The position numbers were made by a program, and so were the translations under genes. The notes under the pieces are model-generated. The model was not told the origin of the DNA. It did no database searches and saw nothing but the letters and a program-made list of their open reading frames with translations. Below, in pieces: positions 40,750-50,884 of a DNA stretch of 64,000 nt (positions are counted from its first letter, which is position 1; the number at the start of each line of letters is the position of its first letter). The stretch lies in the NCBI RefSeq assembly GCF_008641105.1, contig NZ_VTTI01000002.1:1-64000 (forward strand). Reading direction: 5' to 3'. Origin of the DNA: Halopseudomonas salina. GTDB lineage: Bacteria > Pseudomonadota > Gammaproteobacteria > Pseudomonadales > Pseudomonadaceae.

Positions 40750-43700
40750 TCAGAGCTTGGGCTTATCTTCCTGGTCTTCCTGCTGCTGACGCAGATCATG
40801 GGTCTCGGGATGATCTTCATCACCCGTCGCATCCGCGCTAGCGGGTGACTCGACCGTATCGATCGGCAGGTCAGCCTGTTGCGGATTGGCTGGACGCTCC
40901 CGTTCGGAACGCTCGGGCTGCGGACTGTCGGCTTGCTCGGCTGGCGCCGACTGCTCTTCGACTGCAGGCTGCTGAGCGACCGGGTCTACTACCGGTGCGG
41001 GCTGATCGGGCAGGGGTGTGACATCCTGAACCGGCGTTGCCGTTTCCATTGCTGTTTCCGGCTCCTCGCTGGCTGCCTGCTGTTCAGCCAAAAGCTTGGC
41101 TTCCTGCTGGCGGCGGCGAATTTCCCGCGGATCGTTATAGGCGCGTCCGCTTTCTGTTGGCGGATTCACCGGCTCCACAGGCTTCACTGGCTCGGGCTGA
41201 ACTTCCGTCTGTGCGGCAACCGTTTCTTCCAGTGCCGGTGCTGGCGCTACAGGCTCTGCGTGTACCAGAACTTGCGGTTCCTGCTCGGTTGGTTCGACCG
41301 CTGCGGCGGTAATCTGGACCGCAGGCTCAGTGGGCGCCTCATTGACGGATTCAGCCGGTACTGCCGTTGGCTCTGCATCAGCGGCCTTGATCTCAGCCAC
41401 TTCCTCGACAGGAGCCGGAGTGGCTTGCTGCTCGGTTGTATCTTCATCAACCGCCTTGGGTTGCGACTGGCTGAACGCCTGAACCGCATCCTCAATGGAG
41501 GACTCAAGATCGGATGCGGCCTGTTTCAAGCCGGCCTCTACAGGATCAGTCACATCACTCAGGCTGCCAGGTTGCTCCTGCTCCTGCTCGGCTACCGTTT
41601 CTTCCACACGGGCAACCGACGCTGCAGCTGTGGCTGCCACTGCGACAGCGCTGTCTGCTACAGGCTGGCTCGGCTCGTTGCTCGGCAGTTCGCTGGAAGG
41701 CGTCTGCTCGCCTTCCTGGGCGCCCTCGGAGCCGGCTGTAGTGTCATCCTGATTAACGCGGCTGCGACGATTATTGCGACGACGCTGGCTATTACGCGAG
41801 CGACGCTTGGGGCGATCGCTTTCGCCTGTCTCATCCGTGGTGTCCAGATCTGTCTGATCTTCAGCGATCGTCTGGTCTTCGTTTGCCTTTTCCTCGACAG
41901 GGCGACGCGAACGACGCTCGGCAGGTGCTTCGGAACGGCCTTGATCAGGAGTCCGGTCCTGGTTCTGATCTGGACCCTGCTCCTGCGCCGCTTGCTTGGC
42001 TTCAGTCGGGGTTTCCGGCGTACCGCGGCGGCGGCGGCGGGTAGGCGTTTCCCCCGACTTGGTTTCCGTTGCTACCGGAGCGTCACGCTTCTCGGTCTGG
42101 ACCGGCGCCTCGGCGCGAGCTGCTGGAGCTTTGCGCTCGGGACGTTCGCTGCGCTCAGGACGCTCGGCGCGTTCTGGGCGCTCATTGCGTTCTGGGCGGT
42201 CACTGCGTTCGGTACGGGGGCGGCGGCCACGACCACCACGGCGCTCGTCACCACCTCGCTTGTTGTCACGTGGGGCGGGCTTGCTGGCAGAGCGCTCTGC
42301 GGGCTTGGCCGGCTCTTCGCGTGCTGGCTCTTCTTCAGAGGCGAACAGGCTCACGAGTGACTTGATCAAACCCTTGAACAATCCCGGCTGCGCATCGTGA
42401 ATCGCCTTGGTGGCAGCCACGGGAGCTGCGGCGGCAACAGGCGTTGGCGCAGGGCGTGAGGGCGCCAGCGTCTTGACTGCTGCTTCCTGACGCACGATAG
42501 CCTTGGTCTGGCTGACGGGTGTGGGCTCTTCGGCAACGATTTCGCTGCTCATGGTGTAGCTGGTTTCGCCATTGAGAACGGCTTCATGGTCGTCGCGCAG
42601 ACGCTGAACGTCGAAGTGCGGGGTTTCCATGTGCTCGCTGGGCAGAATCAGCAGGCGTACCTTGGTACGCTCTTCGGTTTTGGCCAGCGCTTCGCGCTTT
42701 TCGTTGAGCAGGAAGGTGGCTACAGCGATCGGCACGTGGGCGCGAACTTCTGCGGTGCGTTCCTTCAATGCTTCTTCTTCGATAAGGCGAAGTACCGACA
42801 GGGACAGGGACTCGACGTCGCGGATGGTGCCTCGGCCATTACAGCGTGGGCAGACAATACCACTGGTCTCGCCCAGGGATGGGCGCAGGCGCTGACGGGA
42901 CATTTCCAGCAGACCGAAACGGGAAATCCGACCCACCTGAACACGGGCGCGGTCGGCTTCCAGGCTTTCCTTGACGCGCTCTTCAACGGCCCGCTGGTTT
43001 TTGGCAGGGGACATGTCGATGAAGTCGATCACGATCAGGCCGCCGATATCACGCAGGCGTAACTGGCGGGCGATTTCTTCAGCCGCTTCCAGGTTGGTCT
43101 GCAGTGCAGTCTCTTCGATATCGGCACCCTTGGTGGCGCGCGAGGAGTTGATATCAATGGAGACCAGAGCTTCGGTGTGGTCGATCACGATGGAGCCGCC
43201 GGAAGGCAGTTTCACTTCGCGTTCGAAGGCGGTTTCAATCTGGCTTTCAATCTGGAAACGGTTGAACAGCGGTACGGTATCTTCGTACAGCTTCACCTTG
43301 CTCGCGTACTGCGGCATGACCTGGCTGATGAAGTTCAGCGCTTCTTCCTTGACGGTCTCGCTGTCGATCAACACTTCGCCGATGTCCTGGCGCAGGTAGT
43401 CGCGGATGGCGCGGATGATGACGTTGCTTTCCTGATAGATCAGGAACGGGGAGGCGCGCTCATCGGAGGCGCCCTTGATGGCACCCCAGAGTTGCAGCAG
43501 ATAATCCAGATCCCATTGCAGTTCTTCAGCACTGCGACCCAGGCCGGCGGTGCGCACGATCATGCCCATGTCGGCGGGAACGTTGAGGCTGTTGATGGCT
43601 TCGCGTAGCTCGTTGCGCTCTTCACCCTCGATGCGACGGGAAATGCCACCGGCGCGCGGGTTGTTGGGCATCAGCACCAGGTAGCGACCAGCCAGGCTGA

Positions 43701-44052
43701 TAAAGGTCGTCAAAGCTGCGCCCTTGTTGCCGCGCTCTTCCTTGTCGACCTGGACTATGACTTCCTGGCCTTCGCGCAGTACTTCCTTGATGTTGACGCG
43801 GCCTTCAGGCTGCTTGGAGAAGTATTCGCGGGAGATTTCCTTCAGCGGCAGAAAGCCGTGGCGGTCAGAGCCGAAATCAACGAATGCAGCCTCGAGGCTG
43901 GGTTCGACACGGGTGATCTTGCCTTTATAGATGTTGGCTTTCTTCTGTTCACGTGCTCCGGATTCTATATCCAGATCGTACAGGCGCTGGCCATCTACCA
44001 GGGCGACGCGCAACTCTTCGGGTTGAGTTGCGTTGATCAGCATTCTTTTCAT
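40750..44052 (-). CDS. rne: Ribonuclease E
   Basis: Essential endonuclease for mRNA decay and rRNA processing, 1100 residues. The catalytic half has the S1 domain ([20 protein letters not shown]), the DNase-I-like site ([21 protein letters not shown]) and the Zn-link CPRCNG near residue 400. A membrane-targeting amphipathic helix [15 protein letters not shown] follows. The C-terminal 500 residues are disordered: an arginine-rich region with repeated RPER units ([17 protein letters not shown]), another basic patch ([16 protein letters not shown]), long acidic Ala/Glu/Pro stretches and a late [13 protein letters not shown] motif. The ATG at 44052 reproduces the conserved MKRMLINA start. A long leader precedes it. 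Confidence 0.97.
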   Translation of the reverse strand: MKRMLINATQPEELRVALVDGQRLYDLDIESGAREQKKANIYKGKITRVEPSLEAAFVDFGSDRHGFLPLKEISREYFSKQPEGRVNIKEVLREGQEVIVQVDKEERGNKGAALTTFISLAGRYLVLMPNNPRAGGISRRIEGEERNELREAINSLNVPADMGMIVRTAGLGRSAEELQWDLDYLLQLWGAIKGASDERASPFLIYQESNVIIRAIRDYLRQDIGEVLIDSETVKEEALNFISQVMPQYASKVKLYEDTVPLFNRFQIESQIETAFEREVKLPSGGSIVIDHTEALVSIDINSSRATKGADIEETALQTNLEAAEEIARQLRLRDIGGLIVIDFIDMSPAKNQRAVEERVKESLEADRARVQVGRISRFGLLEMSRQRLRPSLGETSGIVCPRCNGRGTIRDVESLSLSVLRLIEEEALKERTAEVRAHVPIAVATFLLNEKREALAKTEERTKVRLLILPSEHMETPHFDVQRLRDDHEAVLNGETSYTMSSEIVAEEPTPVSQTKAIVRQEAAVKTLAPSRPAPTPVAAAAPVAATKAIHDAQPGLFKGLIKSLVSLFASEEEPAREEPAKPAERSASKPAPRDNKRGGDERRGGRGRRPRTERSDRPERNERPERAERPERSERPERKAPAARAEAPVQTEKRDAPVATETKSGETPTRRRRRGTPETPTEAKQAAQEQGPDQNQDRTPDQGRSEAPAERRSRRPVEEKANEDQTIAEDQTDLDTTDETGESDRPKRRSRNSQRRRNNRRSRVNQDDTTAGSEGAQEGEQTPSSELPSNEPSQPVADSAVAVAATAAASVARVEETVAEQEQEQPGSLSDVTDPVEAGLKQAASDLESSIEDAVQAFSQSQPKAVDEDTTEQQATPAPVEEVAEIKAADAEPTAVPAESVNEAPTEPAVQITAAAVEPTEQEPQVLVHAEPVAPAPALEETVAAQTEVQPEPVKPVEPVNPPTESGRAYNDPREIRRRQQEAKLLAEQQAASEEPETAMETATPVQDVTPLPDQPAPVVDPVAQQPAVEEQSAPAEQADSPQPERSERERPANPQQADLPIDTVESPASADATGDEDHPETHDLRQQQEDQEDKPKL

Positions 44053-44744
44053 GAAGTACCGTTGTGTTTCCAATGCTGCCCGGATCACACAATGACGGCA
44101 CCTGCGACTCGTATGACAGGTGTCAGGGGTGTTTCTGCTTGGGCCAACCTTGCCCTTGTTCAGATTTCATGTCGCTGCCACAGGGCAGGGCAATACAGTC
44201 TGTTACGGCGAGTACAGATAAACCGTTTCTGGAAGTCTTTGAAAAAGCCTGCGTGACTATCTATCCAACCATGCCACGACAGCGCCGGATGCCTACCCAT
44301 GCAAATATGCTGCATGCCTGGGATGACGTTTCAGGTCGCCGGTGACCATGTCAGCGCGGGGGCCTGTTCAAAAACTGCCTTCGGGAGGAATCAGCCGGAC
44401 TGGGAACGGGGACACATTGCAGGGCAACTGTCAGCGCTCGTCACATGATCCTGAAGCTGTGCATCTCCACCTGACACTTACCCATCTTGATCGGGTGCCG
44501 CTCATCGCTTTGTCGGGAGCGGGTTTATATTCTGGCTGCCAACTGGCAACCAGCGTGTCGATCAATGGTGCTTGCCGGCCTACTGTTTGATAAACGCCTG
44601 GCAAAGCCCCAAATGTCGTTGTTTCTGGGGGCTGCGCGATGGTGATGCGCCTGCTGTTTCCCCGGCTGCCTGTTACGCAGCTTTAGCGAATATAACAGCA
44701 TTTTTTAAGTGCTTCAATTGCAAGAAAAAATGTATCATGCGCGG
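44053..44744. other. rne leader and rne-rluC intergenic region
   Basis: A 690-base stretch without a convincing gene. On the minus strand a good promoter at 44689-44717 would give rne a leader of about 630 bases. Several local inverted repeats can be seen by eye, for example GCATGCCTGGGAT near 44313 and CAGGCGCATCACCATCGC near 44638, but I could not fold the whole leader. RNase E leaders in other bacteria serve autoregulation. Short open frames here have no ribosome sites or recognisable products. Confidence 0.6.
44689..44717 (-). promoter_or_regulatory. Probable sigma-70 promoter of rne
   Basis: On the minus strand TTGAAG (44717-44712), a 17-base spacer and TATATT (44694-44689). The region is AT-rich. 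Transcription would start near 44682, about 630 bases before the rne start codon. Confidence 0.7.
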
Positions 44745-45704
44745 ATGAATGAAAGCACAACTCCAGCAGCTCCCCCCGTACAGTTTGACCTCATCTCCGA
44801 GGACCTCGCGGGGCAGCGCATCGACAACTATCTGATCACTCGTCTCAAGGGCGCGCCGCGCACGCTGGTCTACCGGATCCTGCGCAAGGGCGAGGTGCGC
44901 GTCAATAAAGGAAGGGTCAAGCCGGACTACCGTTTGCAGGCGGGTGACAGCATACGTATACCGCCAGTACGCTTACCGGAACCCAATGAGCCAGCGCTGG
45001 TCGGTCAGGGCATTCTGCAGGCGTTGGAGCAGAACATTCTGTATGAGGACAAGGGGCTGATTGTTATCAACAAGCCCGCGGGTCTTGCCGTGCACGGTGG
45101 CAGTGGCCTCAATTTCGGTGTGATCGAGGCGATGCGCCAGTTGCGTCCCGATGTGCCGCAGATGGAGCTGGTACACCGGCTGGACCGCGACACCTCCGGC
45201 TGCCTGATGATCGCCAAGAAGCGCAGTATGCTCCGTCATCTGCATGCGGCATTACGCGGTGATGGCGTGCGCAAGTGCTATCTGGCACTGGTGCGCGGCC
45301 ATTGGCCTGCTACCACGCGAAAAGTTCACGCGCCTCTGCAGAAGAATAATCTGCGGTCCGGCGAGCGAATGGTCGAGGTAAATGCCGAGGGCAAGGAATC
45401 TCTGACCGAGTTCAGCGTGGTTCAGCGCTTTGGCGATTTCGCCACTTTGGTGGAAGCTCGTCCGATTACCGGCCGTACCCACCAGATCCGTGTGCATGCT
45501 CGGCATGCCGGTCATGTGATTGCTGGCGATCCGAAATATGGAAGCGACGAATTTTCCCAGCAGATAAAAGAGCTGGGGGGTAAACGGCTCTTTCTGCATG
45601 CAGCCTCGCTGCATGTCGAGTTGCCCGACGGCACTCAGTTGGACGTGAAGGCCGAGCCTGGCCGCATGTGGGATGACACCCTGCGCAGGCTGGCCAATGC
45701 CTGA
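44745..45704 (+). CDS. rluC: 23S rRNA pseudouridine(955/2504/2580) synthase
   Basis: Modifies three uridines of 23S rRNA; 319 residues. An N-terminal S4 RNA-binding domain ([21 protein letters not shown], about residues 20-80) precedes the RluA-type catalytic domain with the aspartate in [16 protein letters not shown] and [12 protein letters not shown]. The ATG at 44745 gives [11 protein letters not shown]; an upstream TTG at 44709 is less likely. No good ribosome site is visible. It overlaps the next gene by eight bases and diverges from rne, an arrangement shared with E. coli. Confidence 0.95.
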   Translation: MNESTTPAAPPVQFDLISEDLAGQRIDNYLITRLKGAPRTLVYRILRKGEVRVNKGRVKPDYRLQAGDSIRIPPVRLPEPNEPALVGQGILQALEQNILYEDKGLIVINKPAGLAVHGGSGLNFGVIEAMRQLRPDVPQMELVHRLDRDTSGCLMIAKKRSMLRHLHAALRGDGVRKCYLALVRGHWPATTRKVHAPLQKNNLRSGERMVEVNAEGKESLTEFSVVQRFGDFATLVEARPITGRTHQIRVHARHAGHVIAGDPKYGSDEFSQQIKELGGKRLFLHAASLHVELPDGTQLDVKAEPGRMWDDTLRRLANA

Positions 45705-46365
45705 ACTAAAAACACTGATCTTTGACTGGGATGGAACGCTGTGTGACTCCATCAGCCGGATTGTCGAGTCCATGGTGGCTGCGGCGAAGCTGACTGGTCT
45801 GGACGTGCCTTCCGAGCGGGCGGTGCGCGATATCATCGGCCTGGGTCTGCCCGAAGCTATAGCGATTCTGTTTCCTGGTCTGAATGAGCCCTGGTTGGTG
45901 GAGAAGCTGCGTCAGGAATACAGCGAACATTATGTGGCGCTTGAGCAGCAGCCAGCGAACTTGTTTCCCGGCGTGTTGGAAGCGCTGGACAGCTTCCGCT
46001 CGGCGGGGTTCAAGATGGCAGTGGCCACTGGCAAGAGTCGTCGCGGCCTGGATCGCGTTCTGGCTGCTCACGACTTGACGGGGTTTTTCGATATGACCCG
46101 CTGCGCCGATGAAACCCTGAGTAAACCGCATCCACGCATGCTGGAGGAAATTCTCAACCGACTGGAAACGCCGGCCAGTTGCGCGTTGATGCTCGGCGAC
46201 AGCGAATTCGACATGCGCATGGCCCATGGTGCGAGGGTGCGGGCTATTGCCGCAACCTACGGCGCACAGTCCCGGGAACACCTGTTGCAAAGCCGCCCCG
46301 AGCATTGTATTGATGCTTTCAACGAATTTCCGGGCTTCGTTATGCCCGCGTCAAAGGCTGTGTAG
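45697..46365 (+). CDS. HAD-family hydrolase (phosphoglycolate phosphatase-like)
   Basis: A 222-residue HAD subfamily IA protein: motif [10 protein letters not shown] with the nucleophilic Asp, motif [12 protein letters not shown], motif III lysine in SKPHPRML and motif [13 protein letters not shown]. Closest in style to Gph/YjjG-type phosphatases; the substrate is not evident. The ATG at 45697 lies within rluC (eight-base overlap), and the protein starts [13 protein letters not shown]. It is followed 16 bases later by sppA. In Pseudomonas the same gene lies between rluC and sppA. Confidence 0.92.
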   Translation: MPELKTLIFDWDGTLCDSISRIVESMVAAAKLTGLDVPSERAVRDIIGLGLPEAIAILFPGLNEPWLVEKLRQEYSEHYVALEQQPANLFPGVLEALDSFRSAGFKMAVATGKSRRGLDRVLAAHDLTGFFDMTRCADETLSKPHPRMLEEILNRLETPASCALMLGDSEFDMRMAHGARVRAIAATYGAQSREHLLQSRPEHCIDAFNEFPGFVMPASKAV

Positions 46366-46381
46366 CAGCAGAGGATAGATG

Positions 46382-47380
46382 ATGTCACAGGATAAATGGA
46401 CCGATGGTCCCATGCTCAATCGTGATCAGGCTCAGGCAGGCGCGAATAACGTCAAGGCCTGGGAACTGATCGAGCGCACCATGCTGGCTTCGGTCCAGGA
46501 GCAGCGCAGGGCGCGGCGTTGGGGTATCTTCTTCAAGCTGTTGATATTCATCTATCTGTTTGGCGGCATAGCATTGTTTTCACCTTTATTATCGATGGAA
46601 GGTGCCGCTTCCCTGGAGCCGCACACAGCCGTAATCGAGTTGCGTGGACCGATTGCTGACCAGCAGGAAGCCGGTGCCGATAATCTGATTACCAGTCTTC
46701 GCGAGGCCTTCGAAGACGAAAATACGCGCGGAATTGTGTTACGAATTAATAGCCCGGGCGGCAGTCCGGTACAATCCGGCTACGTGTACGATGAAATTGT
46801 GCGGCTCCGTGGCCTTTACCCTGATACGCGCGTTTACGCTGTCATTACCGATCTGGGGGCCTCCGGTGCCTATTATATCGCGGCTGCAGCTGATGAGATT
46901 TATGCTGACAAGGCGAGCCTGGTTGGATCCATAGGTGTTACTGCCGCGGGGTTCGGTTTTGTTGAGACCCTCGACAAGCTGGGCGTCGAGCGCCGCATTT
47001 ATGCCTCCGGAGAACACAAAACCTTTCTCGATCCTTTCCAGCCCGAGAGGCCTGAAGAAACTGAGTTCTGGCAGGATGTGCTGGGAACCGTGCATCAGCA
47101 GTTTATCGATCAGGTCAAGGCGGGTCGTGGTGACAGACTCAAGGAGCACCCTGATATGTTCAGTGGTCTTATCTGGTCTGGTGAGCAGGCATTGGAGCTG
47201 GGTCTGATCGATGGCTTTGGCAGTACCTCGCAGGTTGCGCGTGAGGTGGTAGGGGTGGAAGAGTTAGTGGATTTCACTCACCGGGAGTCAGCATTCGAGC
47301 GTTTCGCTCGTCAGATAGGTGCGAGCATGGGCAATACGCTTTCGACTCATCTCGGTCTGAGTGCGCCTTTATTGCGTTAG
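46382..47380 (+). CDS. sppA: Signal peptide peptidase SppA, short form (S49)
   Basis: Membrane-anchored serine protease of family S49, 332 residues. One helix at about residues 48-66 anchors it, with the protease domain outside. The region GIVLRINSPGGSPVQSGYVYDEI and the catalytic serine in LGASGAYYIAAAADEIYA are clear, followed by SLVGSIGV. It is the single-domain form (about 330 residues) as opposed to the 67-kDa E. coli SppA. Two adjacent ATGs exist; 46382 has GAGG seven bases before it. It converges with maf, six bases away. Confidence 0.93.
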   Translation: MSQDKWTDGPMLNRDQAQAGANNVKAWELIERTMLASVQEQRRARRWGIFFKLLIFIYLFGGIALFSPLLSMEGAASLEPHTAVIELRGPIADQQEAGADNLITSLREAFEDENTRGIVLRINSPGGSPVQSGYVYDEIVRLRGLYPDTRVYAVITDLGASGAYYIAAAADEIYADKASLVGSIGVTAAGFGFVETLDKLGVERRIYASGEHKTFLDPFQPERPEETEFWQDVLGTVHQQFIDQVKAGRGDRLKEHPDMFSGLIWSGEQALELGLIDGFGSTSQVAREVVGVEELVDFTHRESAFERFARQIGASMGNTLSTHLGLSAPLLR

Positions 47381-47386
47381 GCGTAC

Positions 47387-47965
47387 TCAGGGCAGGCTGA
47401 AGCCCTCCTGCATGAGCATGTCGCACAGCCTGATCAGAGGTAGCCCGATCAGGCTGTTGGGGTCCTCTCCACGCAGTGCGCGAAACAGCGTGATGCCCAG
47501 GCCCTCCATCTTGAAGCTGCCAGCGCAATCATAAGGTTGCTCGCGCTGCAGGTACCTGTCGATCTGCTCATCAGAGAGGTCCCGGAAAACTACGTCGAAA
47601 GGCTCTACGGCTATCTGATGGCTACCTGTCTGAGTGTTGAGCAGGCATAGTGCGGTTGAAAATCGCAGGGTTCTTCCGCTACAGCGTCGCAACTGTTGAG
47701 CAGCAGCCTGGTGGTTGCCGGGTTTGCTTACTGGAATGCCATCCAGCAGCAGCACCTGATCTGAACCGATAATCAGATGATTTGGCCAGGCCGGTGCGAG
47801 AGCTTGTGCCTTGGCAAGTGCCAGCCGCTGGGTCAGCTCTGCGGCACTCTCGCCGGGCGTAGGGGTCTCGTCGATGTCCGGGGCGGCCCATTTGAAGGGC
47901 AGGCCCAGGCGGGCGAGTAGCTCGCGGCGGTAGGGTGAGCCCGAGGCAAGTATCAGCGGCAGCAT
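47387..47965 (-). CDS. maf: Maf-family nucleotide pyrophosphatase (YceF type)
   Basis: A 192-residue house-cleaning pyrophosphatase. The start LILASGSPYRRELLARLGL, the ESAAELTQRLALAKA segment, the metal site IIGSDQVLLLDG and KPGNHQAAAQQL are diagnostic. With Asp-Gln-Val after Ser rather than Asp-Thr-Val, it belongs to the YceF subfamily, which hydrolyses m7GTP, and not to the dTTP/UTP-specific YhdE. Minus strand, divergent from yceD, where E. coli has the same neighbour pair. Confidence 0.93.
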   Translation of the reverse strand: MLPLILASGSPYRRELLARLGLPFKWAAPDIDETPTPGESAAELTQRLALAKAQALAPAWPNHLIIGSDQVLLLDGIPVSKPGNHQAAAQQLRRCSGRTLRFSTALCLLNTQTGSHQIAVEPFDVVFRDLSDEQIDRYLQREQPYDCAGSFKMEGLGITLFRALRGEDPNSLIGLPLIRLCDMLMQEGFSLP

Positions 47966-48042
47966 GGGTCTGTCCTGCGAGGATTGAATGGTCGACTATC
48001 CTAACCTCTGTGGCCAAGCCTTGCATAAATCTGCAAATAGTT

Positions 48043-48071
48043 TTGACAGCGGGGTGCATGATGCCTAGAAT
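48043..48071 (+). promoter_or_regulatory. Strong sigma-70 promoter of yceD-rpmF-plsX
   Basis: TTGACA at 48043-48048, exactly 17 bases, then TAGAAT at 48066-48071. The predicted transcription start (about 48077-48079) is only two to four bases before the yceD ATG at 48081, so the transcript may have almost no leader. Confidence 0.8.
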
Positions 48072-48080
48072 TGCGCGCTT

Positions 48081-48602
48081 ATGTCTGGACCCATACCCGC
48101 ACACATAGAGCCGCGCAAGCTGGTTGACCGTGAAATCGTTCTCGAGGGAACGGTGGCTGCCGTCAAGATGCCCAGGTTGAGCGCGCTTTTGGACGCCCCC
48201 GCAGGGGACGTTCAGGTCAAGCTCGCTTTCGCACGGGACGAGCAGGGTATTGCTACTCTGCACGGGCACTACCAGGCCGAGGTTGCGCTGATTTGTCAGC
48301 GTTGTCTCGAGCAGGTCGTGGTACCGCTCGATAGTCAGTGTGACGTGGGTTTTGTCGAAAGTGATGAGGCAGCCAAAAATCTGCCGAAGCACTACGAACC
48401 GGTTATTGTGGATGATGAACCCCTGGATCTGCATGCGCTGATCGAGGACGAACTGTTACTGGCTCTGCCACCAGTTCCGATGCATCCAATGGAAACATGC
48501 GAGCATCCTCCGGGCTATACCCCTGACCCGGTGGACGTTGAAGAACCGGCTGAAAAGCCCAACCCCTTCAGTGTGCTTGCATCGTTAAAACGTGATACCT
48601 GA
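48081..48602 (+). CDS. yceD: Large ribosomal RNA subunit accumulation protein YceD (DUF177)
   Basis: A 173-residue protein of the DUF177 family, needed for normal 23S rRNA accumulation and processing in other bacteria. Recognisable parts: MSGPIPAHIEPRKLVDR at the N-terminus, ICQRCLEQV with two cysteines, IDDEPLDL-like IVDDEPLDLHALIEDELLLALP, and the C-terminal NPFSVLASLK. No ribosome site is visible before the ATG. It is directly followed by rpmF, the conserved partner gene. Confidence 0.93.
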   Translation: MSGPIPAHIEPRKLVDREIVLEGTVAAVKMPRLSALLDAPAGDVQVKLAFARDEQGIATLHGHYQAEVALICQRCLEQVVVPLDSQCDVGFVESDEAAKNLPKHYEPVIVDDEPLDLHALIEDELLLALPPVPMHPMETCEHPPGYTPDPVDVEEPAEKPNPFSVLASLKRDT

Positions 48603-48623
48603 AAAGCTTAGGAGCTTATCGCC

Positions 48624-48806
48624 ATGGCAGTACAGCAGAACAAAAAGTCTCGTTCAGCACGCGGCATGCGCCGTTCACACGATGCGCTGTCTTCAGCAGC
48701 ACTGTCTGTGGACAGCACCACCGGCGAGACTCACCTCCGTCACCATGTGACCCCAGATGGCTTCTACCGTGGCCGTCAGGTTGTCAACAAGGACAGCGAA
48801 GAGTAA
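48624..48806 (+). CDS. rpmF: Ribosomal protein bL32
   Basis: A 60-residue protein of the large subunit: [20 protein letters not shown], then [18 protein letters not shown]. The zinc-binding cysteines found in some bL32 forms are absent, as in E. coli. It sits between yceD and plsX, the arrangement that links ribosome and membrane-lipid synthesis in many bacteria. Confidence 0.97.
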   Translation: MAVQQNKKSRSARGMRRSHDALSSAALSVDSTTGETHLRHHVTPDGFYRGRQVVNKDSEE

Positions 48807-48809
48807 GTC

Positions 48810-49832
48810 TTGTCCACGTCAATCCGCTTAGCGATTGATGTGATGGGCGGGGACTTCGGTCCCCGTTGCATTATCCCTGCGGTAGCCCGTAGCCTCCGGC
48901 AGATACCTGATCTGTACGTGCTTCTGGTTGGTGATGCCGAGCAGTTGGCGTCCCTATGTAACAAACATCGGCTTCCGTCCGGACGCATACGGTGTATTCC
49001 TACCACGCAAATCATTCATGCCAGCGATTCTCCTGCCAGCGTTCTGCGCCGCAAGCCGGATGCATCCATGCGCGTGGCTATCGAACAGGTGCGTGACGGG
49101 CATGCTGATGCCTGTCTGAGCGCCGGTAATACCGGTGCGCTAATGGTCCTGTCGCGCTCCATTCTTGGCACCCTAGATCAAATCGAGCGCCCTGCGATCA
49201 TGGCTGCGCTGCCGGTGGCGGGTAAAGCCTGCTATCTGCTTGATCTGGGTGCCAATGTGGATTGCACTGCGCTGCAGCTCGTCCAGTTTGCCGTGATGGG
49301 GTCCGAGGCCGCACGTGAGTTATCCGGGCTGCAGGAGCCGCGCGTTGGTTTGTTGAACATAGGTAGTGAAGTCAACAAGGGCAGTCAGCGGGTACGAGAG
49401 GCCAGCGAATTGCTGCGCCAGCACGCCTCGCTTAATTACGTCGGTCACGTGGAGGGCGACGGCCTGTTCCGGGGTGATGCGGATGTGGTGGTCTGTGACG
49501 GTTTTGTGGGCAATGTGGTGCTCAAGGCCAGCGAGGGGCTGGCCAGTTATATGCAGGAAGAGCTTCGCCAGGCGCTGACAGCCAACCTGTTATTGCGTTG
49601 CCTTTCACCCCTGTTGCGTCTCGCCCTGCGGCCCATGAATCGGCGGCACGATCCCGGTTGCTACAATGGCGCTAGCTTGCTTGGTCTCAAGGGGGTCGTG
49701 GTCAAGAGCCACGGAGGTGCCGACGAAGATGCTTTTACAGCGGCCATTGACCGCGCAGCCCAGGCCGGCCGAAGCAACCTTCCTCAGCATATTGCCCGTC
49801 GGCTCGGGTCGGCCGGACCTGGCAGCCCGTGA
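48810..49832 (+). CDS. plsX: Phosphate acyltransferase PlsX
   Basis: Converts acyl-ACP to acyl-phosphate, the first step of one route to phosphatidic acid; peripheral membrane enzyme, 340 residues. Motifs: IRLAIDVMGGDFGP at the start, ACLSAGNTGALM, LLDLGANVDC, LLNIGSEVNKG and VVCDGFVGNVVLKASEG. The start is TTG, three bases after the rpmF stop, with only a weak ribosome site. It is followed by fabD after about 100 bases. Confidence 0.96.
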   Translation: MSTSIRLAIDVMGGDFGPRCIIPAVARSLRQIPDLYVLLVGDAEQLASLCNKHRLPSGRIRCIPTTQIIHASDSPASVLRRKPDASMRVAIEQVRDGHADACLSAGNTGALMVLSRSILGTLDQIERPAIMAALPVAGKACYLLDLGANVDCTALQLVQFAVMGSEAARELSGLQEPRVGLLNIGSEVNKGSQRVREASELLRQHASLNYVGHVEGDGLFRGDADVVVCDGFVGNVVLKASEGLASYMQEELRQALTANLLLRCLSPLLRLALRPMNRRHDPGCYNGASLLGLKGVVVKSHGGADEDAFTAAIDRAAQAGRSNLPQHIARRLGSAGPGSP

Positions 49833-49934
49833 CATATGGGCGGGTTAATCTGTGACCCGTGCAGGTCCGTGGCCATCCAAACAATTACTAGCAAATGGCT
49901 AACAGCGAATATGACAATAAACGAGGATGATGGA

Positions 49935-50882
49935 ATGTCTCAAACCCTTGCATTTGTTTTTCCCGGTCAGGGCTCGCAGGCAGTTGGCATGCTTGCCTCG
50001 CTTGCTCAGGAGCACAGCCAGATCACCGAGACCTTTGTCGAAGCCTCCGAGGTGCTCGGCTATGATCTCTGGGCGCTCTGTCAGGATGGGCCGGAAGCCG
50101 ATCTGAACCGTACCGATCGTACTCAGCCGGCGATTCTGGCGGCCTCCGTCGCGCTCTGGCGCCTCTGGTGCTCAACTAATCCTGTCCGCCCGGCATATGT
50201 TGCTGGCCACAGCCTGGGTGAGTATTCCGCTTTGGTGGCAGCAGAGGTAATCAGCTTTGCTGATGCGTTGCGACTGGTCGAGCGTCGCGGCCAGTTGATG
50301 CAGCAGGCCGTGCCTGAAGGGCAGGGCGGTATGGCTGCCATTCTGGGGCTGGAAGACAATCAGATTGTTGATATCTGTGCTCAGGCAGCCCAGGGAGAAG
50401 TAGTCAGCGCTGTCAACTTCAATGCGCCGGGCCAGGTGGTTATAGCCGGTCAGGCCAGCGCTGTTGAGCGCGCTATTGAACAGTGCAAGGCAGCTGGCGC
50501 CAAGCGTGCTATTGCGCTACCGGTCAGCGTGCCCTCGCACTGTGCCCTGATGAAGCCGGCTGCAGAGCAGTTGAGCACTGATCTGGACGTACTGAGCTGG
50601 CGAGAGCCGCAGATCATCCTAGTGCAGAACGTATCGGCCCGGCCTGCTGCTGACCTGGATAGCTTGCGTCAGCAGCTGGTTGAGCAACTTTACAATCCGG
50701 TACGCTGGGTGGAGAGCATTGAATGGATGGCTGCCCAGGGCGTTACCGATTTGGTCGAGTGTGGACCCGGACGCGTTTTATCAGGCTTGAACAAGCGCTG
50801 CGTCAAGGGTATTGGTACCCACAATCTTGATTCGGCAGAGGCTTTCACCGCTGCCAGCAATACGTTAAAGCAAGGAGCCTGA
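49935..50882 (+). CDS. fabD: Malonyl-CoA:ACP transacylase
   Basis: Transfers malonyl groups to ACP for fatty acid elongation; 315 residues. The nucleophilic serine is in GHSLGEYSALVAA, and VFPGQGSQAVGM marks the N-terminus; the catalytic histidine is in VPSHCALM. The ATG at 49935 is chosen because it gives MSQTLAFVFPGQG with a GAGGATGATGGA purine-rich site upstream; an upstream in-frame extension to 49836 is not supported. Two bases separate it from fabG. Confidence 0.97.
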   Translation: MSQTLAFVFPGQGSQAVGMLASLAQEHSQITETFVEASEVLGYDLWALCQDGPEADLNRTDRTQPAILAASVALWRLWCSTNPVRPAYVAGHSLGEYSALVAAEVISFADALRLVERRGQLMQQAVPEGQGGMAAILGLEDNQIVDICAQAAQGEVVSAVNFNAPGQVVIAGQASAVERAIEQCKAAGAKRAIALPVSVPSHCALMKPAAEQLSTDLDVLSWREPQIILVQNVSARPAADLDSLRQQLVEQLYNPVRWVESIEWMAAQGVTDLVECGPGRVLSGLNKRCVKGIGTHNLDSAEAFTAASNTLKQGA

Positions 50883-50884
50883 CT

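Noticed and set aside
40879..42360. A 493-codon plus-strand frame opposite the 3' half of rne
   Set aside because: It mirrors the repetitive Glu/Ala/Pro/Arg codons of the RNase E scaffold, giving a Cys/Leu/Arg-rich product of no known type.
44342..44590. An 82-codon plus-strand frame in the rne-rluC gap
   Set aside because: No ribosome site, no recognisable domain, and it lies in the probable rne leader on the other strand.
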